Source: Lysobacteraceae bacterium PS02065 (GTDB taxonomy: Bacteria > Pseudomonadota > Gammaproteobacteria > Xanthomonadales > Rhodanobacteraceae). Taken from it: a DNA stretch of 64,000 bases. The translations under genes and the position numbers were made by a program. Positions 1 through 9,035 of this stretch are shown here, one piece after another. Below the pieces are notes generated by a model. That model searched no databases and was not told the origin of the DNA. It saw only the letters and a list, made by a program, of their open reading frames with translations. The first letter of the stretch is position 1. Every line of letters starts with the position of its first letter. Location: the NCBI GenBank assembly GCA_029959555.1, contig JASCPI010000026.1:1-64000 (forward strand), written 5' to 3'.

Positions 1-674
1 GGTGCGGGCGCGTCGGCTGCGCGCGACGGTGCAGGTGCTGCGGCGCCGATGCGCGCGCTGCCGTCGGCCGCGGCCTGCTTGACGTCCTTGAGCGTGACGA
101 CGCCACCGTCGCCCGTCGGCTTGACGCGGGCGAGGTCGACGCCGAGCTTCTTCGCGAGCGCGCGCACGGCCGGCACGGCACGCACGCCGCCAATGCTCGC
201 GGCCTGCTCGGCGTGGACGCGGTCACCCGCTTCCATCGCGCCGACGACGGTGCCCGAGTCGGGACGTGCCGCGGCGCCGCCCGCGCGGATCTCGCCGCCT
301 TCGTCGGAGGCGACGACCTTGCCCGGCGCCGCCGGCGCGGGTGTCGCGGTCGCGGGCTTGGCCGGCGCTGCATGCGTCGGTCCATGGTGGTGGCCCGTGT
401 CCTCGGCGTCGGCGCGCTGCGGCAGCTTCGGATCGAGTGCGATCTCGACCAGCGCCGTGCCCGTCACGATGATGTCGCCGGCACCGCCGTACTGCTTCAT
501 GACGGTGCCCGAGAACGGCGAAGGCACTTCGACGACGGCCTTGGCCGTCTCCATCGAGACGAGCGGTTCGTCGAGGCGGATCACGTCGCCGGGCTTGGCG
601 AACCACTCGACGATCGTCGCGTCGGGCAGGCCCTCGCCGAGGTCGGGCAGGAGGAAGGTCTTGGTCTCGCTCAT
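1..674 (-). CDS. Dihydrolipoamide acyltransferase (E2) of a 2-oxo acid dehydrogenase, partial
   Basis: E2 core subunit that carries acyl groups on lipoyl-lysine and passes them to CoA. Only the first 224 residues lie in the window; the catalytic acyltransferase domain is beyond the left edge. Residues 1-82 form one lipoyl domain with the motif SMETAKA, so the lipoylated lysine is K45. Then comes an Ala/Pro linker with a His run, and a peripheral subunit-binding domain at about 165-200 (VRAVPAVRALAKKLGVDL). The ATG at 674 follows the E1-beta stop by 18 bases, so the two are one transcript. With a single lipoyl domain and separate E1 alpha and beta genes, this is the PDH/BCKDH heterotetramer type, not the AceE/AceF type. 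Substrate (pyruvate or branched-chain 2-oxo acids) is not decided by the visible part. Confidence 0.9.
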   Translation of the reverse strand, partial: MSETKTFLLPDLGEGLPDATIVEWFAKPGDVIRLDEPLVSMETAKAVVEVPSPFSGTVMKQYGGAGDIIVTGTALVEIALDPKLPQRADAEDTGHHHGPTHAAPAKPATATPAPAAPGKVVASDEGGEIRAGGAAARPDSGTVVGAMEAGDRVHAEQAASIGGVRAVPAVRALAKKLGVDLARVKPTGDGGVVTLKDVKQAAADGSARIGAAAPAPSRAADAPA

Positions 675-692
675 GGTCGTTCGGTCCTGTGC

Positions 693-1673
693 TCAGCTCG
701 CCGCGAGCGTGCGTTTGGCGGCCTCGACGATCGTCGATACCGCGGGCAGGTACTTCATCTCGAGACGGAACAGCGGGATGTGCGTGTCGTAACCGGTCAC
801 GCGCTCGACCGGCGCGACGAGGTCGTACATCGCGTGCTCGGCGAGGCGCGCGGCGATCTCGGCGCCGAAGCCCGCGGTGCGCGGCGCCTCGTGCACGATC
901 ACGCAGCGGCCGGTCTTGCGCACCGATTCGTGGATCGTGTCGAAATCCAGCGGCTTGAGCGTGGCGACGTCGATGACCTCCGCGCTGATGCCTTCGGCGG
1001 CGAGCGCGTCGGCGGCCTCGAGCGTCTCCTTGACCTGGGCGCCCCAGGTCACCAGCGTGACGTCGCTGCCGTCGCGCAGCACGAAGCACACGTCGAGCGG
1101 CAGGGCCTCGCCGTCGTCGGGCACTTCTTCCTTGTACTGGCGGTAGATGCGCTTGGGTTCGAAGAAGATCACCGGATCGGGATCGCGGATCGAGGCCAGC
1201 AGCAGGCCATAGGCGCGTGCGGGCGACGACGGCAGCACGACGCGCAGGCCCGGCACGTTGGTGAACAGCGCCTCGTTGGCCTCGGAGTGGTGCTCGGGGG
1301 CGCGGATGCCGCCGCCCCACGGCGCGCGCCACACGGCCGGCACCGTCATGCGGCCGCGCGTGCGGTTACGCAGGCGCGCGGCGTGGCAGATGATCTGCTC
1401 GAGCATCGCGTAGATGAAGCCTTCGAACTGCGCTTCGGCTACGGGCTTCATGCCTTGCGCGGCGAGGCCGACGGTGAGGCCGGCGATGGTGGTTTCGTCG
1501 AGCGGCGTGTCGATGACGCGATCGGCGCCGAACGTGTCGATGAGGCCGAGCGTGGCGCGGAACACGCCGCCGTTGACGCCGACGTCCTCGCCGAGCACGA
1601 CGACGCTCGGATCGTGTTTCATTTCCCAGGCGAGGGCCTGGGTGACGGCTTCGATGAGGGTGATCTGGGCCAT
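693..1673 (-). CDS. 2-oxo acid dehydrogenase E1 component, beta subunit
   Basis: Beta subunit of the thiamine-diphosphate-dependent E1 heterotetramer, which decarboxylates a 2-oxo acid and reductively acylates E2. The protein has 326 residues, normal for the family, and starts MAQITLIEAV; the ThDP-contacting LGEDVGVNGGVFRAT lies near residue 27. The later stretches PFEFKR-like (FFEPKRIYRQYKEEVPDD) and the C-terminal transketolase domain (VTLVTWGAQVKETLEAA) are also typical. It sits 35 bases downstream of E1-alpha and 18 bases upstream of E2. A longer reading frame continues upstream through E1-alpha out of frame; the ATG at 1673 is the homologous start. Branched-chain versus pyruvate specificity is unresolved. 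Confidence 0.94.
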   Translation of the reverse strand: MAQITLIEAVTQALAWEMKHDPSVVVLGEDVGVNGGVFRATLGLIDTFGADRVIDTPLDETTIAGLTVGLAAQGMKPVAEAQFEGFIYAMLEQIICHAARLRNRTRGRMTVPAVWRAPWGGGIRAPEHHSEANEALFTNVPGLRVVLPSSPARAYGLLLASIRDPDPVIFFEPKRIYRQYKEEVPDDGEALPLDVCFVLRDGSDVTLVTWGAQVKETLEAADALAAEGISAEVIDVATLKPLDFDTIHESVRKTGRCVIVHEAPRTAGFGAEIAARLAEHAMYDLVAPVERVTGYDTHIPLFRLEMKYLPAVSTIVEAAKRTLAAS

Positions 1674-1708
1674 GGGAATTCCGGGAATGGGGGCGGAGGA
1701 GCGGCGCG

Positions 1709-2785
1709 TCAGGCGCGCTTTTCGCGGGCGACGGCTTCGGCGCGCTGGGCGACGAGGTCGGGCGGCAGGTCCGCGTAGGTGTAGTCGAACATCGCCTCGA
1801 CCGGCTGCGCGCGCGTCTCGAGGTAGGCGTTGACCTCGGCGTCGACGTACTTCGTGCACGTCTCCTTCCACGCGGTCTCTTCCTCCTCGCTCCACGCATT
1901 GAGCGACTGCAGGTAGGCCTTCATGCGGCGCAGCGGCTCGCGCTGCCATGCATCCTTGACCTCCTGCTCGGGACGGTAGCGGCGCGCGTCGTCGGCGGTG
2001 GTGTGGTCGGACAGTCGGTAGGTGACCGCCTCGATGCACATGCCGCCGTGGCCGTGGCGCGCACGCTTGATCGCGTGGTCGAGCACGTGGCGCATCGCGA
2101 TGAAGTCGTTGCCGTCGACCTGCACGCACTCCAGGCCCGCGGCGATGCCCTTCTGCGCGAGCGTCTTCGCACCGGTCTGCGCACCGCGCGGCACCGAGAT
2201 CGCCCACTGGTTGTTGACGATGATCGAGACCAGCGGCAGCGTCATCGCGCCGGCCACGTTGAGTGCGCTGTTGAAGTCGGCCTTCGAGGAGCCGCCGTCG
2301 CCGATCGTGCAGACCGCGACGCGTGCCTCCTTGCGGATCTTGAACGCGAGCGCCGAACCGGCCGCGTGCAGGCATTGCGTGCCGATCGGCACGCACCAGG
2401 CGAAGTCGTGCGCGGGGCCCGAGAAGTCGTTGCCGCGCTCGTCGCCGCCCCAGTACATGAGCAGCTCGCGCGGCTTCACGCCGCGGTGGAACTGCGCGCC
2501 GTACTCGCGGTAGCTGACCGCGAGCACGTCGTCGGGCTGCATCGCGCTGCCGATCGCGAGGTAGGTGGCCTCGTGGCCGAGACAGGGCGCGTACGTGCCG
2601 AGCTTGCCGGTACGTTGCAGCGCGATGGCCTTGGCGTCGAACACGCGCGCCATGACCATTTCCTGGTAGAGCTTGACGAGCTGCTTGGTGTCGCGCGCGA
2701 ACGCGGGCAGGTCGTTGCGGACGAGCTGTCCCTCGGCATCGAGGAACTGGATGTAGTCGATTTCGAACGTGGCGGCTGTCGGCAC
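1709..2785 (-). CDS. pdhA: 2-oxo acid dehydrogenase E1 component, alpha subunit (PdhA type)
   Basis: Alpha subunit of the E1 heterotetramer; binds ThDP-Mg through GDGGSSKADFN...IIVNNQWA (GDG-x-NN motif). The 358-residue length and the block GKLGTYAPCLGHEATYLAIG are typical of the PdhA/BCKDHA group. I chose the GTG at 2785 because GGAG lies seven bases before it and the homologous N-terminus (TFEIDYIQFLDAEG) begins there; the frame stays open upstream to 2989 but that part is low-complexity. First gene of an E1alpha-E1beta-E2 operon. The symbol is a family assignment: enzymes of this type act on pyruvate, branched-chain 2-oxo acids or both. Confidence 0.9.
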   Translation of the reverse strand: MPTAATFEIDYIQFLDAEGQLVRNDLPAFARDTKQLVKLYQEMVMARVFDAKAIALQRTGKLGTYAPCLGHEATYLAIGSAMQPDDVLAVSYREYGAQFHRGVKPRELLMYWGGDERGNDFSGPAHDFAWCVPIGTQCLHAAGSALAFKIRKEARVAVCTIGDGGSSKADFNSALNVAGAMTLPLVSIIVNNQWAISVPRGAQTGAKTLAQKGIAAGLECVQVDGNDFIAMRHVLDHAIKRARHGHGGMCIEAVTYRLSDHTTADDARRYRPEQEVKDAWQREPLRRMKAYLQSLNAWSEEEETAWKETCTKYVDAEVNAYLETRAQPVEAMFDYTYADLPPDLVAQRAEAVAREKRA

Positions 2786-3234
2786 GGCGGGTCTCCGGGG
2801 TGCACGCGTCGTCAAGGGAGCGTGCCGGCCATCGTCATGGCCTGGGATGTGCCCGTCGCGACGCTCCGTCGCGCGGGACGGAATGCTGGGAACGGCGCGA
2901 AGGCGGCGCGCGGAGTCCGGATCCAGTGCCGGGGCGCGGGGCTGCGCCGAGCGTGGCCCTGCGCCACGACGGTCCGCGATAGATAACAACTGAAACCGTC
3001 CGGCGCAAGGATCGGCGCAGCAACGCGAGGCCTGCCGCGGCTTGCCTGCATCGTTCCGTGGAGACTGGATGCGCGTTCCCGGCGGAGTGATCCGGTACGG
3101 CGCAGCGCGGGGACGATCGCGCCACCTGCGCCGACGACCCGAGGGCGCGACCGTGGCCGTCGGGTTGTGTGGCAGTGGCGATCGCGTGGCTGCTCGGGTA
3201 GCGTGCGCGGTCCCCCGAACGGTCCTCGCCCTGC
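2786..3234. other. 449-base divergent intergenic region
   Basis: Non-coding gap between the divergent E1-alpha and tryptophan dioxygenase genes, the longest in the window. Several frames are open across it but none encodes recognisable protein; they are Arg/Pro-rich shadows. The only AT-rich patch is at about 2979-2996 (gatagataacaactgaaa), a candidate promoter or regulator site for the leftward dehydrogenase operon. No clear -35/-10 pair, terminator or RNA gene is visible. Confidence 0.5.
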
Positions 3235-4107
3235 ATGGACAACCGCCGCGACATCGAGCAGGGGGTCGAGATCGACCTCCGCGACCGCCTGACGTACTCG
3301 GGCTACCTGCAGCTCGACACGCTGCTGTCGGCGCAGAAGCCGCTCAGCGATCCGCCGCACCACGACGAGATGCTGTTCATCACGCAGCACCACGTCTCGG
3401 AGCTGTGGATGAAGCTCGTCATCCACGAACTGCGCGCGGCGCTCGCGAACCTGTCGCGCGACGAGGTCGACACGACGCTCAAGATCCTCGCGCGCGTCAA
3501 GCAGATCCAGCGCCAGCTGTTCGAGCAGTGGGCCGTGCTCGAGACGCTCACGCCGAGCGAGTACCTCGAGTTCCGCGATGTGCTCGGCCCGGCCTCGGGC
3601 TTCCAGTCCTACCAGTACCGCATGATCGAGTTCCTGCTCGGCAACAAGAACGCCGACATGCTCGCGGTGTTCGCCCATGATCCGCCGATCCAGGCCGAAC
3701 TGCGCATCGCGCTCGAGTCGCCGAGCCTCTACGACGAGTTCCTGCGCCACCTCGCGCGCCTCGGCCATGCGGTGCCGGCGACGTCGGTGGAGCGCGACTG
3801 GACCCAGCCGTATCGGCGCGACGCGCAGCTCGTCAACGTGTTCAAGCACATCTACGAGCACGCCGACGAGTGCTGGGCCGCGTACAACCTGTGCGAGAAG
3901 CTCGTCGACATCGAGGAGAGCTTCCAGCTCTGGCGGTTCCGCCACATGAAGACGGTCGAGCGCATCATCGGCTTCCGCCGCGGCACGGGCGGATCGTCGG
4001 GCGTCGGCTTCCTGCGCAAGGCGCTGGACCTGACGTTCTTCCCCGAGCTGTTCGAGGTGCGCACGGTGATCGGCAGCGGCATGGCGGCGCCCTCGACGCC
4101 GCCCTGA
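3235..4107 (+). CDS. kynA: Tryptophan 2,3-dioxygenase
   Basis: Haem enzyme that opens the indole ring of L-tryptophan to N-formylkynurenine, first step of kynurenine catabolism. The 290-residue protein closely matches the known Xanthomonas enzyme: substrate-site F48, H52 (FITQHH), Y110, R114 and S121, and the proximal haem ligand H237 in LWRFRHMKT, followed by the conserved [11 protein letters not shown] loop. These residues all show the same three-residue offset from the Xanthomonas numbering as I remember it. No kynureninase or kynurenine monooxygenase gene is adjacent. There is no clear Shine-Dalgarno before the ATG; earlier in-frame starts have no family similarity. Confidence 0.97.
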   Translation: MDNRRDIEQGVEIDLRDRLTYSGYLQLDTLLSAQKPLSDPPHHDEMLFITQHHVSELWMKLVIHELRAALANLSRDEVDTTLKILARVKQIQRQLFEQWAVLETLTPSEYLEFRDVLGPASGFQSYQYRMIEFLLGNKNADMLAVFAHDPPIQAELRIALESPSLYDEFLRHLARLGHAVPATSVERDWTQPYRRDAQLVNVFKHIYEHADECWAAYNLCEKLVDIEESFQLWRFRHMKTVERIIGFRRGTGGSSGVGFLRKALDLTFFPELFEVRTVIGSGMAAPSTPP

Positions 4108-4198
4108 GCGGCGCACGGCACGGCGTCCGGGCGTTGACGCCCCCGTGACAAGTCGGTGATCCTCGGCCGGTTAGCCACTGCCACCTGGGGAGCACCGC

Positions 4199-5707
4199 AT
4201 GAGCGGCAAGCCGATTCCTTCGCCGGACGTACCACCCGTGCCCGATTTCTCGACCGTCATGGGTCATCCGCGTCCGTTGTGGATGCTGTTCATGACCGAG
4301 TTCTGGGAGCGCTTCGCGTTCTACGGCATGCGTTGGGCGCTCGCGCTTTACATCGTGGCCCAGTTCTACGCCGGCGAAGCCGGCGGTGAGGCACCGGCCA
4401 GCCGGCTCTATGGCGCCTACCTCGCGCTGGTCTACGCTGCGGCGCTCTTTGGCGGCTACGTGGCCGATCGCGTCATCGGCTACCAGCGCTCGATCCTGCT
4501 CGGTGCCGTGATCATGGCCGCGGGACTGTTCCTCATCATGGTTCCGAACGAGGAACTGTTCAAACTCGGCCTGGCGACCGTCATCGTCGGCAATGGCTTG
4601 TTCAAACCGAACATCTCGACGATGGTCGGCAAGTTGTACGCGCCGGGTGACGGGCGGCGGGATTCGGGCTTCACGCTGTTCTACATGGGCATCAACCTCG
4701 GTGCGATGATCGCGCCATGGCTCACCGGCATCCTCGCCGAGCGCATCATGGGCGGTTCGCCCGAAATGCCCGCGTACAAGGTGGTCTTCCTCGCCTCCGG
4801 CATCGGCATGCTGATCAGCCTCGTCTGGTTCTGGTTCGGCCGCGCGCAGCTGCGTGGCATCGGCCAGCCGCTCCCGGGCGCCGAAGGTACGGGGCGTGTT
4901 CTCGTGACGGGTGTCTGCGCGATCGTCGCGATTCCGGTCTTCTATTTCCTGCTCTCGATCGGCGCCGGTGCGCTGCAATGGATCCTCTCGGCACTGTTCG
5001 TCGGCCTGTGCGTGCTGATCCTCAAGGAAGGCTTCAAGGACGGCGCGATCCGGCGTGACATGGCCGTCGCCATGCTGATCATCTTCGTGTTCAACGTGCT
5101 GTTCTGGTGCTTCTTCGAGCAGGCCGGAAGCTCGTTCAACTTCCTCGCGCAGAACATCGTCGACCGCGATTTCAGCGGCTGGATCTTCCCGGTCGGCTGG
5201 TTCCAGTCGGTCAACTCGCTCGCGATCATCACGCTCGCGCCGGTGCTCGCCTGGCTGTGGGTCAAGATGGGCAGCGCGAATCCGTCGATCCCGCGCAAGT
5301 TCGGTCTCGGCCTGATCTTCAACGGTCTCGCGTTCCTCCTTCTGATGTTCGCGCTGTCGAGCCTGGTCGATCCGCAGTCGCTCAAGATCCCGTTCTGGAC
5401 GCTCTTCATGGTCTACGTGATCCAGTCCGTCGGCGAGCTCTGCCTGTCGCCGATCGGCTTGTCGATGGTGACCAAGCTCGCGCCGGTGCGCCTCGTCGGC
5501 TTCGGCATGGGCGGCTGGTTCCTCTCGACGGCGATCGGCAACAACCTGTCGGGCATCTTCGCGAGCCACGTCAGCGGCGAAGCCGGCATGAACGTGCAGT
5601 CCGCGCTCAGCGGCTACACGTTCGGCTTCTGGGCCCTCGTGATTCCGGGCGTGCTGCTGTTCCTGATCGCGCCGCTGATCCAGAAGCTCATGCACGGCGT
5701 GAAGTGA
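4199..5707 (+). CDS. Proton-dependent oligopeptide transporter (POT/PTR family)
   Basis: Inner-membrane proton symporter for di- and tripeptides (MFS superfamily, POT branch), 502 residues with about 12-14 hydrophobic segments. The N-terminal MTEFWERFAFYGMRW contains the family ExxER-type motif (EFWERF) that couples protons to peptide binding, and GNGLFKPNISTMVGKLY is the second POT signature. Length and topology are full. The start at 4199 follows a GGGGAGC Shine-Dalgarno. A secreted protease elsewhere in the window could supply peptides, but that link is inference. Substrate range cannot be read from sequence. Confidence 0.93.
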   Translation: MSGKPIPSPDVPPVPDFSTVMGHPRPLWMLFMTEFWERFAFYGMRWALALYIVAQFYAGEAGGEAPASRLYGAYLALVYAAALFGGYVADRVIGYQRSILLGAVIMAAGLFLIMVPNEELFKLGLATVIVGNGLFKPNISTMVGKLYAPGDGRRDSGFTLFYMGINLGAMIAPWLTGILAERIMGGSPEMPAYKVVFLASGIGMLISLVWFWFGRAQLRGIGQPLPGAEGTGRVLVTGVCAIVAIPVFYFLLSIGAGALQWILSALFVGLCVLILKEGFKDGAIRRDMAVAMLIIFVFNVLFWCFFEQAGSSFNFLAQNIVDRDFSGWIFPVGWFQSVNSLAIITLAPVLAWLWVKMGSANPSIPRKFGLGLIFNGLAFLLLMFALSSLVDPQSLKIPFWTLFMVYVIQSVGELCLSPIGLSMVTKLAPVRLVGFGMGGWFLSTAIGNNLSGIFASHVSGEAGMNVQSALSGYTFGFWALVIPGVLLFLIAPLIQKLMHGVK

Positions 5708-5737
5708 CGCCGGCGATGCATGTGACGTGATCCACGC

Positions 5738-5765
5738 GACGGCGGCCTCCGGGCCGCCGTCGTCG
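5738..5765 (+). terminator. GC-rich hairpin after the POT transporter
   Basis: GACGGCGGCC and GGCCGCCGTC form a perfect 10-base stem at 5738-5761 around a TCCG loop, followed by GTCGTTTG. The U-run is short, so this is a probable but weak intrinsic terminator. Confidence 0.55.
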
Positions 5766-5803
5766 TTTGCGGGGCTGCGCGTGTCGCCGCCGGAGTTCGA
5801 ACG

Positions 5804-7108
5804 ATGACCACCACGACCGCGACACCCCCGATGCCGACCTCGTCGCAGCGCTGGATCGTGCTGCTGCTGGTCAGCCTCGCGATGTTCGGCAACTACTACG
5901 CCTACGACGCGCTCAATCCGGTCGTCGACCTGCTGCGCGAGCAGAACGGTTTCACCTACGGCCAGATCGGCGTCCTGTCGACCGCGTACAACATCGCCGC
6001 GCTGCTCGTGCTGCTCGCCGGCGGCTACGTCATCGACCGCTGGGGTACGCGCCTCGCGATTCCCGTGTTCGCGGCGATCTGCGTCGCCGCGGCTGCGCTG
6101 ACTGCGGCAACCTCGCACTACGAGACGATCCTCGCCGGGCGCTTCCTGCTCGGTATCGGTGCCGAGCCGCTCATCGTCGCGGCGACGACCGTGCTCGCGA
6201 AGTGGTTCAGCGGGCGCGAACTCGGTTTTGCGTTCGGCCTCAACCTGTCGGTGTCGCGACTCGGTTCGGCGTCCACCGACTGGTCGACCTCGTTCGCCGA
6301 ACCGCTGTACGCGAACTGGCAGGATCCGCTGTGGCTCGCGACCGGCGTCGCCGCCGCGGGACTCGCCGCGGCGGTGCTCTACGCGATGCTCGAGCGGCGC
6401 GCGCAGGGGCAGGGCGTGCCGGCCGCCGAGGCCCCGAGCGATCGCCTCGAACTGCGCAGCCTCTACGTGTTCGGCCGCGCGTACTGGTACATCGTCGCGT
6501 TGTGCGTGGTGTTCTACGCGACGATCTTCCCGTTCCGCACGTTCGCGATCGACTACTTCCAGCAGGCCCACGGCCTCGATCGCGGCACTGCGGGCATGCT
6601 CAGCAGCCTGCTGCCGATGTCGGCGATCGTGCTCACGCCGCTGTTCGGACTGTGGGCCGATCGCGTCGGCCACCGCGGCCTGTTCATGCTGGTCGGCACC
6701 GCGATCATGCTGCCGCTGTTCCTCGCGGTGACCTATCTGCCGCCGGGCGCGCCCGTGCCGATGCCATTCGGCGGCCCTGCGATCCCGCTCACGCTGCTCG
6801 TCGTCGCGGTGCTGCTCGGTGCGGTGTTCTCGCTGATCCCGGCCGTGCTGTGGCCGGCGGTCGCGACGCTCGTCGACGAGAAGCGCCTCGGCTCGGCGTA
6901 TGCGCTCATGACGTTCGTCCAGCAGATCGGCTGGGCCGCGGTGCCGGCCGTGGTCGGCCTGCTCAACGACCGCGCCGGTGCCGGTCCCGAGAACCCGGCC
7001 GGCTATGCGGGCGGCATGTGGTTCTACACGGCGCTCGTCGCGCTCGGGTTGTTCTTCGCGTGGCGGTTGTGGCGGTTCGAGCGCGTCGAAGAAGCGACGA
7101 TGCGCTGA
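5804..7108 (+). CDS. MFS transporter
   Basis: Major facilitator superfamily inner-membrane carrier of 434 residues with about 12 hydrophobic helices in two halves. The loop after helix 2 reads DRWGTRLAIP, the family-A signature region, and the matching loop of the second half reads ADRVGHRGLFM. It lies 96 bases after the POT transporter, across a candidate terminator, so it may have its own promoter. It runs tail-to-tail with the AraC regulator. I cannot assign a substrate; an efflux or nutrient-uptake role are both possible. Confidence 0.85.
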   Translation: MTTTTATPPMPTSSQRWIVLLLVSLAMFGNYYAYDALNPVVDLLREQNGFTYGQIGVLSTAYNIAALLVLLAGGYVIDRWGTRLAIPVFAAICVAAAALTAATSHYETILAGRFLLGIGAEPLIVAATTVLAKWFSGRELGFAFGLNLSVSRLGSASTDWSTSFAEPLYANWQDPLWLATGVAAAGLAAAVLYAMLERRAQGQGVPAAEAPSDRLELRSLYVFGRAYWYIVALCVVFYATIFPFRTFAIDYFQQAHGLDRGTAGMLSSLLPMSAIVLTPLFGLWADRVGHRGLFMLVGTAIMLPLFLAVTYLPPGAPVPMPFGGPAIPLTLLVVAVLLGAVFSLIPAVLWPAVATLVDEKRLGSAYALMTFVQQIGWAAVPAVVGLLNDRAGAGPENPAGYAGGMWFYTALVALGLFFAWRLWRFERVEEATMR

Positions 7109-7147
7109 CATCGCGGATCGCGATGACCGGATCCGCGGAGGTCAGCG
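7103..7147. terminator. Inverted repeat spanning both stop codons of a convergent pair
   Basis: CGCTGAC at 7103-7109 and GTCAGCG at 7141-7147 are complementary and contain the stop codons of the MFS and AraC genes. A second perfect repeat ATCGCG-GAT-CGCGAT lies inside at 7110-7124. No T-run follows on either strand, so termination would have to rely on the hairpin alone. Confidence 0.4.
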
Positions 7148-7981
7148 TACGGACGTTCCGCGCACGAACGCCATCGCCAGGCGTATGGCGTGATCACCGC
7201 CGCGGTTGCCGCGCAGGGCGCGCACGAGTCGCGCGGGCGTCGTGCCGGTCCAGTGGCGCAGATCGCGCGTGGCGTGGGCCTGGTCGCTGAAGCCGTGGCG
7301 GGCGGCGGCGTCGGCGATCCCGGCAGATTCCGTGTCGAGGGTCCGCAGCAAGGCTTGCAGGCGCCGCACGCGGGCGTACTCCTTCGGGGTCATGCCGACA
7401 GCGTCCAGGAAGTGCTTCTGCAGCGTGCGCAGGCCGACACCGAGTTCACGGGCGAGGTCTTCGATGCGCCCTTCGCCGTGCCGTGCGTCGAGCGCGGCGA
7501 CGGCGCTCTCGGCCAGCGGGTCGGGACTGAAGTCCGAACTCCGCGCACGCAGCAGCTGCCACAGCGGCTCGGCGGATCGTGTGTGCACGAAGGTCCTGGC
7601 GGCATGCAGGAACGCGTCGGCGAAGTCGGCGTCCAGCGCGCGCAGATCGGGCGCCGTGTCGCGAAGCTCCGGTAATGTCGCCCTCGCGATGAGGCTGCCG
7701 CCGGCCGCGGTCAGGCGTACGCCGACGCAATGCACGGGGCCGGTCGCCTGCAGGCGGATCGGACCGCGCTGCTGGCCCGCGAAGCACAGGTCCTGATCGC
7801 TGCGCACGTGTCCGTCGGCGCCATGGAATCGCATGGGTACGGCCAGCTCCGCGAGAAGCTCGCAGCGTCCATCCGGATAGACGACCTGGATGGCGTGGTC
7901 CGGCGTATCGTCGCGGAGCTCCCACAGGCACTGCACGAGCCGGGCGAGGTCGGCGGGGGGCGGGATCTCGAGGAAGTCCAT
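7142..7981 (-). CDS. AraC-family transcriptional regulator
   Basis: DNA-binding regulator of 279 residues. The C-terminal part, about 180-270, is an AraC/XylS double helix-turn-helix (IEDLARELGVGLRTLQKHFLD, then FSDQAHATRDLRHWTG with TPARLVR). The N-terminal part, starting LARLVQCLWELRDD, resembles the DUF6597-type sensor domain found in such regulators. I placed the start at the ATG at 7981, where the homologous N-terminus begins; the open frame goes on to 8191 but has Arg/Pro-rich shadow composition, and no strong Shine-Dalgarno marks either site. It is divergent from the small exported protein at 8074 (92 bases apart), which is therefore a candidate target. Confidence 0.85.
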   Translation of the reverse strand: MDFLEIPPPADLARLVQCLWELRDDTPDHAIQVVYPDGRCELLAELAVPMRFHGADGHVRSDQDLCFAGQQRGPIRLQATGPVHCVGVRLTAAGGSLIARATLPELRDTAPDLRALDADFADAFLHAARTFVHTRSAEPLWQLLRARSSDFSPDPLAESAVAALDARHGEGRIEDLARELGVGLRTLQKHFLDAVGMTPKEYARVRRLQALLRTLDTESAGIADAAARHGFSDQAHATRDLRHWTGTTPARLVRALRGNRGGDHAIRLAMAFVRGTSVR

Positions 7982-8073
7982 CGCGGCATGGAATGCCGCC
8001 CGGCGCGTTTTTTCAAGCGCCGGCCACGCGGCGCCGCTAGCCTCCGCGTCATCTGGACGACGGGAGGCGGGAC

Positions 8074-8532
8074 ATGCGGTACGTGACGTTCGTGCTCGCG
8101 GTGGGCGGGCTCTTCGGTGCCGGGCAGGCGACGTCCGCGCCACTCGCGCTCGACTGGCTGGCGGGCCACTGGTGTGGCGGGGAAGGGGCACGGCACATCG
8201 AGGAAGTCTGGTTGCCCGAGGCGGGTGGTGCCCTGCTCGGCATGTTACGCACGCTGCGCGACGGCAGGATCGAGACGTTCGAGTTCATGCGCATCGTGGC
8301 GCAGGACGGCCGCTACGACTTCCATGTCCAGCCGAACGGCGCGCCGCCGACCGTGTTCGCGATGACGTCGCGGGACGAGGCCGGCATCCGCTTCGAGAAT
8401 CCCGCGCACGATTTTCCCAACCGCATCGAGTACCGGCGCGAGGGCGATCGCCTGCAGGCCGCGATCGCCGGGCCCGGGCGGGACGGCAAGACGAAGACCA
8501 TCCCGTTCGCCTACAGCGCGTGCGCGAAGTAA
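8074..8532 (+). CDS. Small exported protein, DUF6265-like
   Basis: 152-residue protein with a signal peptide (residues 1 to about 21, ending ATSAPLA). The mature part begins LDWLAGHWCGGEGARHIEEV and contains GGALLGMLRTLRDG and FENPAHDFPNRIEY, a pattern I recognise as the DUF6265 family, thought to form a lipocalin-like beta barrel; the ligand is unknown. It lies divergently from the AraC gene and tail-to-tail with the MarR gene. Function unknown; regulation by the AraC protein is inference from position. Confidence 0.8.
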   Translation: MRYVTFVLAVGGLFGAGQATSAPLALDWLAGHWCGGEGARHIEEVWLPEAGGALLGMLRTLRDGRIETFEFMRIVAQDGRYDFHVQPNGAPPTVFAMTSRDEAGIRFENPAHDFPNRIEYRREGDRLQAAIAGPGRDGKTKTIPFAYSACAK

Positions 8533-8536
8533 TGCC

Positions 8537-8569
8537 CTGACGGCGGCCGGATGCCGCCCGGCGCGTCAG
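8537..8569. terminator. Bulged hairpin between convergent genes
   Basis: CTGACG at 8537-8542 pairs with CGTCAG at 8564-8569, and inside it GCGGC-CGGAT-GCCGC forms a second stem. The outer right arm includes the MarR stop codon. No T-run follows. Confidence 0.35.
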
Positions 8570-9021
8570 CGCCGCGATTCGACGAGTTCGGCGTTCCAGA
8601 GCGTGTCGAGGATGCGCGCGAGCCACTCGCGCTCGTCGGTGCTCAGGTGCGAGAGCAGGCGCTGCTCGTGCTCGAGTGCGAGCGGCGCGACCTGGTCGTA
8701 GATCTCCCAGCCTTTTTCCGACAGGCGCAGCACCGAGCGGCGCTTGTCGTTCGCGGCCGTGCCGCGTTCGATGAGGCCCTTCTCGAGCAGGCGCGCGAGC
8801 GCGCGGCTCACCGCGACCTTGTCCATCGCCGTGCGTTCGGCGACCTCGCGGCCCGACAGGTCGGCGCGGTGGCCGAGCACGGCCATCGTGCGCCACTCCG
8901 TGATCGAGAGGCCGAAGCGCTTCTCGTAGACGCGCGCGATCGCCTGGCTCAGCGTGTTCGACAGCACGCTCAGGCGGTACGGCAGGAAGGTTTCGAGCTC
9001 GAGCAGTGCGCGACCCGACAT
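8566..9021 (-). CDS. MarR-family regulator, probable repressor of tyrosine/homogentisate catabolism
   Basis: 151-residue winged-helix regulator. The core DLSGREVAERTAMDKVAVSRALARLLEKGLIERG carries the recognition helix, followed by the wing NDKRRSVLRLSEKGWEIY. The ATG at 9021 is preferred over the in-frame ATG at 9051 because AAGGGGA lies about nine bases before it, and because a start at 9051 would fall within the predicted operator. The gene is divergent from hppD, and a GTT-CAATTG-AAC palindrome lies between them, so autoregulation and repression of hppD are likely. The inducing ligand, perhaps 4-hydroxyphenylpyruvate or homogentisate, is not visible. Confidence 0.88.
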   Translation of the reverse strand: MSGRALLELETFLPYRLSVLSNTLSQAIARVYEKRFGLSITEWRTMAVLGHRADLSGREVAERTAMDKVAVSRALARLLEKGLIERGTAANDKRRSVLRLSEKGWEIYDQVAPLALEHEQRLLSHLSTDEREWLARILDTLWNAELVESRR

Positions 9022-9035
9022 CGGGCAGGTTCCCC

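Noticed and set aside
213..1778. 521-residue rightward open frame over the dehydrogenase genes
   Set aside because: Shadow of E1-beta and E2, which carry the ThDP and lipoyl motifs.
693..2396. 567-residue reading of the E1-beta frame starting inside E1-alpha
   Set aside because: The first 240 residues are Arg-rich antiframe of E1-alpha; the homologous start is at 1673. Not an alpha-beta fusion.
4129..4144. GGGCGT-TG-ACGCCC repeat after the tryptophan dioxygenase gene as a terminator
   Set aside because: Two-base loop and no T-run; too weak to call.
3965..7111. 1048-residue leftward open frame over the two transporters
   Set aside because: Low-complexity Arg/Glu/His composition, and both transporters have clear family motifs on the plus strand.
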